A DNA stretch of 7,433 nt, taken from Halovenus sp. (lineage in GTDB: Archaea; Halobacteriota; Halobacteria; Halobacteriales; Haloarculaceae). Shown piece after piece: positions 1-6,206 of the stretch (position 1 is its first letter; the number at the start of each line of letters is the position of its first letter). The notes below the pieces were generated by a model. The model was not told the origin of the DNA, did not search any database, and saw nothing but the letters and a program-made list of their open reading frames with translations. The translations under genes and the position numbers were made by a program. The stretch is taken from the NCBI GenBank assembly GCA_028274925.1, contig JAQCNR010000307.1:1-7433 (forward strand), in the 5' to 3' direction.

Positions 1-633
1 TGCTGTTTCTGTGAGACTGAAGGCCGGGGGCTCCACGTCGACGAGGCCACGTCGCCGAAGTACTTCAGCGACGATCCGTTACTCAACATGCCGTCGTCGG
101 ACCACGTCTGCCAGGCCTGCGCGTGGGCGATGGATCAGCGACGATTCAAACAGGGGCACTGGCTGACTCACGTCAACGGTGTCGAGTGTCCGTCGACGGG
201 CGACTTACTCGGTACGTTCCGGTCGCTTCAGGCGGGTGCGTTCGACCCGCCGCTGGCCGCGCACATCACGAGTTCGCCGATTCGCTCGTCACACGCCTAT
301 CTCTGGACACCAGTCAACGAGACGCTGTCGCCGCTGTCGATGGCGTACGACCGCCAGACGATTCGCATCGCCGACTGGAGTGCCTTCGAGCGGCTATTGG
401 TCGCAGTCGAGGACCTCCGCCTCGCGGGATTCACCTTCGACGAAATTCGCAGCGGCGAGCCCCGCGTCCGAAACCTGCGACAACTCGGCCGCGACCGATT
501 CCGCGAGCGCGATACCGTCATCGATCCGCACCGACGCACCGCCGGGCTGGAACTCGCGCTCACGCTGTCGCGGGGTGGCGACGACCAGCCACGGGACGGT
601 GTTGACACCGACCACCACCCACTCACACCATGA
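1..633 (+). CDS. csf1: Csf1-like type IV CRISPR zinc-ribbon subunit (5' truncated)
   Basis: The frame is open from the first base, so the start lies outside the window; 210 residues are visible. They begin with a CxxC pair (visible residues 1-4) and have a second one at 37-40 (VCQAC, followed by AWAM), making a four-Cys zinc ribbon. The segment from DPLLNMPSSDHVCQACAWAM to the later SSPIRSSHAYLWTPVN resembles the Csf1 layout: zinc ribbon, then a beta-rich core. Csf1 proteins are roughly 220-260 aa, so probably only a few N-terminal residues are missing. In type IV complexes Csf1 occupies the large-subunit (Cas8-like) position near the crRNA 5' end in the cytoplasm. The stop overlaps the next start (ATGA), implying translational coupling. 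The family call rests on the Cys pattern plus the csf2/csf3/cysH neighbours. An internal ATG at 88 would delete the first Cys pair and is not the start. The C-terminal tail is His/Asp-rich and unlikely to be structured. Confidence 0.8.
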   Translation, partial: CCFCETEGRGLHVDEATSPKYFSDDPLLNMPSSDHVCQACAWAMDQRRFKQGHWLTHVNGVECPSTGDLLGTFRSLQAGAFDPPLAAHITSSPIRSSHAYLWTPVNETLSPLSMAYDRQTIRIADWSAFERLLVAVEDLRLAGFTFDEIRSGEPRVRNLRQLGRDRFRERDTVIDPHRRTAGLELALTLSRGGDDQPRDGVDTDHHPLTP

Positions 634-1004
634 GTACGACACAGACTGACCTGGAGATGATACAGGACGCGGCGACGATTGCGTACGCCGTCTTCTGCCG
701 AACCGATTTCGACAGCGTGGACACACACCGCGACCTCGACGACGAGTTCGCGTCTCGAATCGGCGGCGCGGCACAGACGGGGACGGTCGCATCGTTCGCC
801 CAACGACTCGCCGACCGGTGGGGCGTCCGCTCGCTGGCCGAGTTGGACGGCGCTGTCCGGGAGGTTGTCCATCGCTACGACGATGGCGGCGACGCCCAGC
901 AGTTCCTTCGCACCGTTCGCAACCACAAGGCGCTGGTCGTCCTCGAAATGCGCGAGCAGTACATGAATCTCGGCGGCGACGGCGACGAGAGCGGGGCAGA
1001 CTAA
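630..1004 (+). CDS. cas11: Cas11-like small subunit of type IV-B effector
   Basis: This is a 124-aa acidic protein predicted to be almost wholly alpha-helical from its sequence (amphipathic stretches around residues 5-25, 50-65, 70-85 and 90-112), with no enzymatic motif. It lies between csf1 and csf2, where type IV-B loci carry the small-subunit gene. Cas11-type subunits line the belly of class 1 complexes, along the Cas7 backbone, and stabilise the RNA-bound filament. The start ATG at 630 overlaps the csf1 stop by four bases, and the stop TAA shares one A with the csf2 start (TAATG), so all three are probably made in step. No Shine-Dalgarno is visible, consistent with re-initiation after the upstream stop. 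Small subunits diverge too fast to be recognised by sequence alone, so the name depends on size, helicity and position. A lineage-specific accessory protein is the alternative. Confidence 0.6.
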   Translation: MSTTQTDLEMIQDAATIAYAVFCRTDFDSVDTHRDLDDEFASRIGGAAQTGTVASFAQRLADRWGVRSLAELDGAVREVVHRYDDGGDAQQFLRTVRNHKALVVLEMREQYMNLGGDGDESGAD

Positions 1005-1846
1005 TGAACCACGTCGAACACTTCACCGGCACGTACGAGGCACAAGCACCGATCAGCCACGGCAGCGACGAGGATTTCGGGATGGAGATCCGACTCCGGA
1101 CGTTGGAGATGGCGGTTCGGGAGAACGGCGACGTCTACCACGAGGATGTGCCAGTCATCTCGGGCAACAGCCTTCGCGGCCAGCTGCGCGACCTACTCGC
1201 GAGAGACTTTCTGGAGCGACTCAGCACCGACGACGACCCGCTCGAAGTAAGCGACACGCTGTCGAACGCGCTGTACGCGGGCGGGTCGCTGGAGCGAACG
1301 GCCGGCGCGGGCAAACTCAACCGGCGGCTGATTCACGACATCCGCGAGTACATCCCGCCCCTGTCGCTGCTCGGCACGGCTATTGAAGACCAGATGATCG
1401 AAGGCCGACTCGATGTCGGGCAACTGCTGCCCATCGCCACGGAGACGAACGGCTACACCGACCGCGGGGGCGACCATTCCGTCTTCGAGTTCGTCGAGCG
1501 GACGTTTTACACTCGGCAGGACGACCGCGAGGGCGGCCGGCAGGAGGGCGAAGATGCCCAGCAGATGAAGTACGATGTCCAGGTTCTCGTGCCGGGGACG
1601 CGCCTGCATCACGACCTAACACTCCGCTCGGGGCACACGGAACTGGAGGCGGCCTGCCTCGGTCACGCGTTCGGCCTGTTCGCCGAGCGGCCGCGACTCG
1701 GCGGGATGTCCTCGCGGGGCCACGGCGTCGTCGAGTTCGAGTACGACGGCGGCCTGCCGGCTGGCAACCCGTACACCGAGTGGTTCGCGGACAACCGCGA
1801 CGCCATCCGCAAGTTCGTCGTGGACCTCGACGAGCGGGTGGCCTGA
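1004..1846 (+). CDS. csf2: Csf2-like (Cas7-group) RAMP backbone protein
   Basis: This 280-aa protein belongs to the RAMP superfamily. Visible hallmarks are a beta strand leading into VISGNSLRGQLRDLLARDF (residues 51-69), the RAMP 'G-N-S-L-R-G-x-L-R' helix signature shared with Csm3/Cmr4-type Cas7 proteins; YIPPLSLLGTA (116-126), resembling the Csf2 'P-x-LSLFG' segment; and a terminal glycine-rich loop GGMSSRGHG (233-241). A polar, Gly/Glu-rich insertion at about 172-186 may form a flexible thumb or loop. Cas7 proteins polymerise along the guide RNA as the effector backbone. Nothing identifies a target-RNA cleaving residue with certainty, although Asp22 and Asp24 lie in the general region of the Csm3 catalytic loop. 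The start at 1004 overlaps the cas11 stop. Longer in-frame extensions (from 818) would run through the cas11 gene in a Arg-rich shadow frame and are rejected. The family call is strong; the Csf2 subtype follows from context. Confidence 0.85.
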   Translation: MNHVEHFTGTYEAQAPISHGSDEDFGMEIRLRTLEMAVRENGDVYHEDVPVISGNSLRGQLRDLLARDFLERLSTDDDPLEVSDTLSNALYAGGSLERTAGAGKLNRRLIHDIREYIPPLSLLGTAIEDQMIEGRLDVGQLLPIATETNGYTDRGGDHSVFEFVERTFYTRQDDREGGRQEGEDAQQMKYDVQVLVPGTRLHHDLTLRSGHTELEAACLGHAFGLFAERPRLGGMSSRGHGVVEFEYDGGLPAGNPYTEWFADNRDAIRKFVVDLDERVA

Positions 1847-1848
1847 CC

Positions 1849-2619
1849 ATGTCTCGGACTGTCTACTGCCTGCGTGTCGATCTCGGCAGCCCGATTGCGG
1901 CGTCGGACCCGTACATCCATCTGGATAGCTTCGTCTCGTTCGCGGCCGGCGTGGAGGCAATCGGTCACGACGGACTGGCCGAACTGGAGGATGGTGGCGA
2001 GCCGGAGTACTTCGTCAAGGAGATGCCGTTCCGCCGGTACGAGGTTGGCGACGAGTGGGTCTGGGCGACGACGGCTGCTGGCATCGCCACGACCGACGGA
2101 ACGGACCTCGCAGAGCACGAGCGCTGGTCGACAACGAAATGGCGCAAGCACTTCGACGACGACCCGGTCCATCAGGTCAAGGAGACGCACATCAACACGT
2201 CATCGGGCTCGTTCAAGTCCTACAACGCAGCGTTACCGTACGCCGGCGTTGACAAGTTGACGTTCTTCTTCGAGCCCGCGCCTGACAGCGACCCGGAGCG
2301 TGTCGTCGAGCTGATCGAGCGGCACGTCTCCGGCATCGGGAAGAAACGCTCGCAGGGCTTCGGTCAGATTCGCGACCTCGGGCTCGTGGATGCGACCGAG
2401 ACGGTCGAGTCGGCGCTGTATCACAACGGCGCGCTCCTCCGCTCGACGCCCGCCTCGTTCGCCGACCGCGTCATCAGTGGCGTTCGCATGGAGGGGCGGA
2501 CTGTCCGCCCGCCGTACTGGCATGCGGCGAATCAGACGATGGCGTTCACGCCGTTCACGGAAGTGCCACGCGACGCATTCCGCGAGGTACTGGACCCGAC
2601 CGAACCCGCGACAGCCTGA
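1849..2619 (+). CDS. csf3: Csf3-like (Cas5-group) RAMP protein
   Basis: This 256-aa second RAMP protein has features typical of Csf3. YIHLDSFVSFA (residues 22-32) matches the Csf3-type 'HLDxxLAYA' segment; SFKSYNAALP lies at 121-130; ISGIGKKRSQGFGQI (160-174) is the glycine-rich RAMP loop; and RPPYW (220-224) is a C-terminal motif. Csf3 plays the Cas5 role, capping the backbone and gripping the 5' handle of the guide RNA next to Csf1. The start ATG follows the csf2 stop after only two bases (TGACCATG), with a weak GGTGG upstream, so translation is probably coupled. The frame extends upstream to 1780, but that extension is Arg/Gly/Pro-rich, overlaps csf2 and has the composition of a shadow frame. 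The RAMP assignment is firm. The Cas5-type rather than Cas6-type role is inferred from these motifs and from following csf2; there is no clear catalytic His arrangement of a Cas6. Confidence 0.82.
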   Translation: MSRTVYCLRVDLGSPIAASDPYIHLDSFVSFAAGVEAIGHDGLAELEDGGEPEYFVKEMPFRRYEVGDEWVWATTAAGIATTDGTDLAEHERWSTTKWRKHFDDDPVHQVKETHINTSSGSFKSYNAALPYAGVDKLTFFFEPAPDSDPERVVELIERHVSGIGKKRSQGFGQIRDLGLVDATETVESALYHNGALLRSTPASFADRVISGVRMEGRTVRPPYWHAANQTMAFTPFTEVPRDAFREVLDPTEPATA

Positions 2620-2621
2620 CG

Positions 2622-3353
2622 ATGCAGAAACTCGAACGGCGGCGGTTCCGACTGCATGCACGTGCATCGGACTATCGGCAGCGACTCAACCAGGCCCGCG
2701 AACATCTCCGCCAGGCTGCCGACCGGTTCGACCCGTCGCTACACGTCTCCGGCGGGAAGGACTCACTCGTTCTCTGGCATCTCGTCGCCCGGGATCTCGG
2801 TCTCGACTGGCCGGTCTATCACTTCGACAACGGACTCCTGAACGTGCCCGGCGTGACCGAGTTCGTCCGCGGGCGGGCTGCTGCGTGGGATGCGGAGGTG
2901 TACGTCCGAACATCCGAGGCCGCCAACGACGAGCGAATGGTGCGCGAAGAGGGACACGGCTACAACGGCTACTGGGGGTGCTACTACCAACTCGTCGAGC
3001 AGCACGGTTGGGATGCACGGATACTCGGCATCCGGGCTGCCGAGTCGGCACAGCGCCGCGACCGATTCACTGGCGTGCCACCGACTGACAGCGACGGTCA
3101 GGATGTTGCAGTGGCTCCTATCCACCACCTGACGACGGCCGATGTCTGGGCGTATATCGTCGACAACGACCTCCCGTATCACGACATCTACGACGAGCAG
3201 GGCGAACTCTACGACGGCATCGATGCGGCCGAAAACCGACTCGTCACACTCTACGACTCGGAATTTGACTCGCTCGGCGCGCGCGAAATCTCGCAGTTCG
3301 TATATCCTGGCGCGACCAACCGACTGAAGGAAATTGAACAGAGCGGCGAGTAA
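2622..3353 (+). CDS. cysH: CysH-like PP-loop protein of type IV-B locus
   Basis: This 243-aa protein is of the adenine-nucleotide alpha-hydrolase (PP-loop) / PAPS reductase family. The ATP-pyrophosphate loop SGGKDS is at residues 43-48, after an N-terminal helix rich in Arg/Gln. A downstream GIRAAES..RR segment (136-146) and TTADVWAYI (171-179) are typical of CysH and DndC relatives. The only cysteine is Cys120 (GYWGCYY). The C-terminal ECGLH-type catalytic cysteine and the Cys pairs of [4Fe-4S] reductases are absent, so ordinary sulfate assimilation is unlikely. It follows csf3 after two bases with no separate promoter, matching the recurrent cysH gene of type IV-B loci, whose role is unproven. 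It may activate a substrate with ATP (adenylation or related chemistry) to modify RNA, DNA or a protein, or act in the Csf complex without reductase chemistry. The family call is confident; the biochemical role is unknown. Confidence 0.87.
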   Translation: MQKLERRRFRLHARASDYRQRLNQAREHLRQAADRFDPSLHVSGGKDSLVLWHLVARDLGLDWPVYHFDNGLLNVPGVTEFVRGRAAAWDAEVYVRTSEAANDERMVREEGHGYNGYWGCYYQLVEQHGWDARILGIRAAESAQRRDRFTGVPPTDSDGQDVAVAPIHHLTTADVWAYIVDNDLPYHDIYDEQGELYDGIDAAENRLVTLYDSEFDSLGAREISQFVYPGATNRLKEIEQSGE

Positions 3354-3354
3354 C

Positions 3355-3407
3355 TGCACAACATTGCACCACAAGTTTTAGTACCCATGCACCACATAGT
3401 TGTGCAT
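3355..3407 (+). promoter_or_regulatory. Promoter and palindromic operator of the second operon
   Basis: A TATA-like box TTTTAGTA lies at 3376-3383. Archaeal transcription normally starts about 25 bases past its centre, here near 3404-3406, just before ATG 3411. An imperfect 21-bp palindrome at 3387-3407 has arms ATGCAC and GTGCAT with 8 of 10 base pairs matching, and sits between the TATA box and the inferred transcription start, where a repressor would block polymerase. The half-site TGCAC(A/C)AC recurs: direct copies at 3355-3362, 3365-3372 and 3388-3395, and an inverted copy at 3399-3406. The TATA position is established archaeal logic; the operator role is inferred from symmetry and position. 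Confidence 0.5.
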
Positions 3408-3410
3408 GTG

Positions 3411-3989
3411 ATGGCGCGGAATACTACTTCCGACGACCGAAGCACCAAGCGACACACTGACAGCGTCGACGCGACGAACCTCATCGAAGGCGACCGCATC
3501 GCCCGCCAACTGGTCGCAACGGCCCCCGGGCAACTTGGCCAGCGCATCAGTAGCGGGCTGCCGGATGCGCCGAAGACGCAACTCCTCGCGGTGACGGAAC
3601 AGCGCGACATGGACGACAGCCACGCGGCACTGCTGCTCGATCCGGAGACGGAGACGTGGATTCGCGCGACGCGCATCGAGCGCAACCAGGCGATGACCCA
3701 GGCCGAGGCGGACTGGACAGTCCGCGAGATTGGCACGGACATCAACGTGACCGATGTCGACCTGCGTGCGACGGCCAACGAGGATGCACCTGAAGACATC
3801 GATGACCCGGCAGAGTGGGTTCAGTCGTGGGTCGACGTGCTGTTCGGCGACATTGCAGCGGGACACTTCGACGACTACGACGACCGCCGTCGGATGGACA
3901 GTGCGCATACACTCCGCTTGGAGGACGAGTACAGTGGCGCGCTCGCCTACGCCGAGATCGAACTCGCCGGGGAGGATTCTGATGAGTGA
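3411..3989 (+). CDS. Uncharacterised acidic protein, first gene of the ibrAB-like operon
   Basis: This 192-aa protein is not one I recognise. It has a polar N-terminus (about 25 residues, rich in Thr/Ser/Asp), a mixed alpha/beta middle, a long acidic segment (about 125-150) and an acidic C-terminus. It contains no cysteine, no signal peptide and no membrane segment, so it is probably cytoplasmic. The start at ATG 3411 is preferred because it falls about 5-7 bases after the transcription start predicted from TTTTAGTA (3376-3383). An in-frame ATG at 3387 would add eight residues but lies upstream of that predicted start and inside the palindrome; GTG 3408 is also possible. Its 3' end overlaps the next start by eight bases, so it is co-transcribed with the 53-aa gene and the ibrA/ibrB-like pair. 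A role as partner or regulator of that pair is only a guess from position. Confidence 0.7.
   Translation: MARNTTSDDRSTKRHTDSVDATNLIEGDRIARQLVATAPGQLGQRISSGLPDAPKTQLLAVTEQRDMDDSHAALLLDPETETWIRATRIERNQAMTQAEADWTVREIGTDINVTDVDLRATANEDAPEDIDDPAEWVQSWVDVLFGDIAAGHFDDYDDRRRMDSAHTLRLEDEYSGALAYAEIELAGEDSDE
3971..3976 (+). promoter_or_regulatory. Strong Shine-Dalgarno for the 53-aa gene
   Basis: GGAGGA (3971-3976), within GGGGAGGA, complements the archaeal 16S rRNA 3' end and sits five bases before ATG 3982. It lies inside the preceding gene and fixes the start of the 53-aa gene despite the eight-base overlap. Confidence 0.6.
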
Positions 3990-4143
3990 GTCAGACAAGG
4001 CCGGTACGGTGTTCGACGCCGAGGAGGTCGTGAAGAAGACAGTCAACGGGAACGGGCAGGTGTATCTCGGGCGCGACTTGGGTGGGGAGAGGGTCCGGGT
4101 CGCGTACGAGGTGATTGAGGGCGAAACCGACAGCGAGGACTAA
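3982..4143 (+). CDS. Small 53-aa protein, possible AbrB/DUF2080-like fold
   Basis: This is a 53-aa acidic protein. The segment VVKKTVNGNGQVYLGRDL (residues 16-33) followed by GGERVRVAYEV (34-44) has the rhythm of swapped-hairpin AbrB/SpoVT-type or DUF2080-type haloarchaeal small proteins: strand, GNG turn, 'V-Y-L' strand, then 'G-E-x-V-x-V' strand. Such proteins are often DNA-binding or antitoxin-like, and DUF2080 members are commonly found beside transposon genes. Here it has a strong Shine-Dalgarno, overlaps the 192-aa gene by eight bases and ends two bases before the ibrA-like start, so it is an operon member. It is a plausible candidate for the protein that binds the operator at 3387-3407. 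The match is by eye only; a plain uncharacterised small protein remains possible. Confidence 0.6.
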   Translation: MSESDKAGTVFDAEEVVKKTVNGNGQVYLGRDLGGERVRVAYEVIEGETDSED

Positions 4144-4145
4144 CC

Positions 4146-5486
4146 ATGTCTGAGCAGAAGAAGTACCGCGACCAGAACGTGCTCGACGCCGCCCGCGAGC
4201 GCATCAACTACGTCTTCGACGAGTTCGACAACGTCTACCTCTCGGTCAGCGGCGGCAAGGACTCCTCGGTCCAGATGCAGCTCACGCGCGAGGTACTCCG
4301 CGAGCGCGGCCGTGGCGAGACGTTCGACGTGCTGTTCGTCGATCTCGAAGCGCAGTACAAGGCCACCATCGAGCAGATGGAGACACTCATCGACAACAGT
4401 CAGGACGTGCTCGGCGACGTGTACTGGGTCTGTCTCCCGCTCTCGCTCCGGAATGCCGTGTCGCAGATTCAACCCAAGTGGACGTGCTGGAATCCAGACG
4501 AGCGCGGGAAGTGGGTGCGCGACCGGCCTGACGCAGCGCATACCCTCACGCTCGACGAGCATCCGTTCGAGTTCTTCGAGCCCGAGATGGAGTTCGAGGA
4601 TTTTGGCGACGAGTTCGCGCGGTGGTATGCCGACCGCCACGACGGCACAGTCGCCGACATGATCGCCATCCGGAGCGACGAGAGCCTCAACCGCTTCCGG
4701 ACGCTCACGAACGAGGACAAACAGCGATACGGCGATAAACACTGGACAACGCGCGTCCGGATCAACGACGAGTACCTCGACGCCTACAACGCCTATCCCA
4801 TCTACGACTGGCGGGTCGGAGATGTCTGGGGGTACGTCGCCATGCGCGATCTCCCGTACAATCAGGTGTACGAGCAACTCTGGAAGAATGGCGTCCCGCT
4901 GACGGAGCAGCGTATCTGCCAGCCGTTCGGCGACGACCAGCGCAACGGCCTCGACCAGTTCCGCCGGATTGAGCCCGAGACCTGGGAGAAGGTCCTGAAT
5001 CGCGTGTCGGGCGTCAACTTCGGCAACATCTACGCGCGGACCTCGCTGCTCGGGCACCTGGAATCTGAGAAGCCTGACCACCTCTCGTGGGAGGAGTATG
5101 CGGTCTTCCTGCTGGAGAGTGTCGGGCTCTACACGCCGGAATTGCGGGAGCACTACACGGACAAAATCACGACGTTCATCGAGTGGTACGAGGATACGGA
5201 GTACCCTGACCGCGAGCCGCCGTGGACCGAGGAGATGGGGCTGAAGGATTTCCCGGATGCACATCCCGACCACAGCTCGAAACAGCGCTGGCCCTCGTGG
5301 GAGCGCATCGCGTGGGCGCTGGAGCGCAACGATTTCTGGATGAAGCGGCTCGGCTTCAACCAGACGAAGGGGGGCAAGCAGAAACTCGAAGGGCTCCACG
5401 AGGAGTTCGGCGACTCACTGCTGGCAACTGATGCCACCGACGACAAACACCTGCGAGAGTGGAAGGAGGACGCAACCAATGCCTGA
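4146..5486 (+). CDS. ibrA: IbrA-like PAPS reductase/DUF3440 family protein
   Basis: This is a 446-aa PP-loop protein. SGGKDS is at residues 35-40, followed by the FVDLEAQY segment (64-71), where CysH-type enzymes have the 'D-T-G' strand. IAIRSDESLNR (173-183) is the second nucleotide-site motif, and YPIYDWRVGDVWGY (217-230) and ICQPFGDDQRNGLDQF (257-272), continuing to RIEPETW, are characteristic of the DUF3440/IbrA group. The C-terminal third (about 300-446) is Trp- and charge-rich. Cysteines are only at 96, 114 and 258, not paired as an Fe-S site. In E. coli, IbrA works with IbrB to switch on eib surface-protein genes; its chemistry is unknown, and homologous pairs occur on phages and islands. 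Here the ParB-like partner overlaps by eight bases, matching the ibrA-ibrB pairing. GAGGA at 4135-4139 is a fair ribosome site. DndC is unlikely: there is no dnd neighbour and no Cys cluster. The family is confident; the function is not. Confidence 0.87.
   Translation: MSEQKKYRDQNVLDAARERINYVFDEFDNVYLSVSGGKDSSVQMQLTREVLRERGRGETFDVLFVDLEAQYKATIEQMETLIDNSQDVLGDVYWVCLPLSLRNAVSQIQPKWTCWNPDERGKWVRDRPDAAHTLTLDEHPFEFFEPEMEFEDFGDEFARWYADRHDGTVADMIAIRSDESLNRFRTLTNEDKQRYGDKHWTTRVRINDEYLDAYNAYPIYDWRVGDVWGYVAMRDLPYNQVYEQLWKNGVPLTEQRICQPFGDDQRNGLDQFRRIEPETWEKVLNRVSGVNFGNIYARTSLLGHLESEKPDHLSWEEYAVFLLESVGLYTPELREHYTDKITTFIEWYEDTEYPDREPPWTEEMGLKDFPDAHPDHSSKQRWPSWERIAWALERNDFWMKRLGFNQTKGGKQKLEGLHEEFGDSLLATDATDDKHLREWKEDATNA
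5463..5470 (+). promoter_or_regulatory. Shine-Dalgarno deciding the ibrB-like start
   Basis: AAGGAGGA, inside the ibrA-like 3' end, lies eight bases before ATG 5479. It selects this start over the in-frame upstream ATG at 5431, which has no such site. Confidence 0.65.
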
Positions 5487-6198
5487 CCAGACAACGCTGG
5501 ACGACATCCGGCGCGCAGTCGACGGCGCGAGCGACGACGAACTCACCGAGGAGCTGCTACTTGACGCAGTTGAGCAGTTCTTCGACGAAACCGACGATCT
5601 CGATGCCCAAGTGTCGGCGCTGAACGCACTCCGCGAGAAACTGCACGACGTGTCGCCGTTCAGCGAACCCGTCGAGCACATCAAGTGGGTGTCGCAGGAC
5701 GATGTCGAGGGGAACGACTACAACCCGAACGAGGTGGCGACGCCGGAGATGGAACTACTCCACAAGTCAATCAAGGAGGATGGGTACACACAACCCATCG
5801 TCACCTACGAGACCAAGCCGGGACGCTTCGAGGTTGTCGATGGTGAACACCGGACCATCGTCGGCAAAGAGTACGAAGACATCCGTGAGCGTCTCCACGG
5901 TCACGTCCCGGTGACGGTCATCGACAAACCCGAAGAGGAGCGAATGGGCTCAACGATCCGGCACAACCGGGCTCGCGGGACGCACCAGATTCGGGACATG
6001 AGCGACATCGTGGTCGAACTCTTCGACCGTGGCTGGAGCGACGAGCGGATCATGGCGGAACTCGGCATGGAGCGCGATGAAGTTCTTCGGCTGAAGCAGG
6101 TGAGTGGGCTGAAGAAAGCGTTTGCCGACCACGAGTTCAGCCAGTCGTGGACTGAGTACGAGGAACGGCACTGCGACGGAGACGGCGCTGGCGACTGA
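5479..6198 (+). CDS. ibrB: IbrB-like ParB/Srx-domain protein
   Basis: This is a 239-aa protein with a helical acidic N-terminus (1-65) and a ParB-like nuclease/NTPase-fold domain at about 65-170: YNPNEV (81-86), SIKEDGYTQPIV (97-108), VVDGEHRT (119-126, the conserved G-E-H-R loop) and RHNRARGTHQ (161-170), the equivalent of the ParB 'R-E-N' box. A helix-turn-helix follows at about 185-211 (GWSDERIMAELGM then LRLKQVSGL). ParB-fold proteins bind CTP or ATP and DNA, and some are nucleases. There is no parA next door, so plasmid partition is unlikely. The eight-base overlap with the ibrA-like gene and the preceding Shine-Dalgarno indicate coupled synthesis of an IbrA-IbrB-type pair, in which IbrB is thought to act with IbrA as a regulator or DNA-directed partner. 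Start 5479 is chosen over 5431 because of the ribosome site. The domain call is strong; the IbrB equivalence follows from the pairing. Confidence 0.82.
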   Translation: MPDQTTLDDIRRAVDGASDDELTEELLLDAVEQFFDETDDLDAQVSALNALREKLHDVSPFSEPVEHIKWVSQDDVEGNDYNPNEVATPEMELLHKSIKEDGYTQPIVTYETKPGRFEVVDGEHRTIVGKEYEDIRERLHGHVPVTVIDKPEEERMGSTIRHNRARGTHQIRDMSDIVVELFDRGWSDERIMAELGMERDEVLRLKQVSGLKKAFADHEFSQSWTEYEERHCDGDGAGD

Positions 6199-6206
6199 TT
6201 AACTGC

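Noticed and set aside
818..1003. Upstream extension of csf2 to an ATG at 818
   Set aside because: It runs entirely through cas11 in another frame and gives a basic Arg/Gly-rich leader; ATG 1004 overlapping the cas11 stop is the natural start.
297..1032. Two overlapping minus-strand frames of about 210 aa opposite csf1 and cas11
   Set aside because: Arg- and Ser-rich composition unlike haloarchaeal proteins, no motif, and direct conflict with the coupled csf1-cas11-csf2 reading.
1780..1848. Upstream extension of csf3 to an ATG at 1780
   Set aside because: Overlaps csf2 and encodes an Arg-rich leader; ATG 1849 follows the csf2 stop by two bases and begins a RAMP-like first strand.
1..3353. 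Type III (Csm/Cmr) system
   Set aside because: Two RAMPs and a small subunit could suggest type III, but there is no Cas10, and the Csf1-like zinc ribbon plus the trailing cysH point to type IV-B. A Cas10 outside the left edge cannot be fully excluded.
4140..5399. 419-aa open frame on the minus strand opposite the ibrA-like gene
   Set aside because: It is a shadow caused by GC-rich third positions. Its product is Leu/Val/Arg-rich with no recognisable motif, while the plus strand has clear PP-loop and DUF3440 motifs, ribosome sites and operon spacing.
5431..5478. Upstream start for the ibrB-like gene
   Set aside because: No ribosome site; ATG 5479 has AAGGAGGA eight bases upstream.
4146..6198. 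Dnd phosphorothioation module (DndC plus DndB-like)
   Set aside because: There is a PP-loop protein, but no DndC-type cysteine cluster, no cysteine desulfurase, and no dndD or dndE nearby; the partner is a ParB-domain protein, as in IbrA/IbrB.
5479..6198. Plasmid partition ParB
   Set aside because: No parA neighbour and no parS-like array; position and overlap favour an IbrB-type partner.
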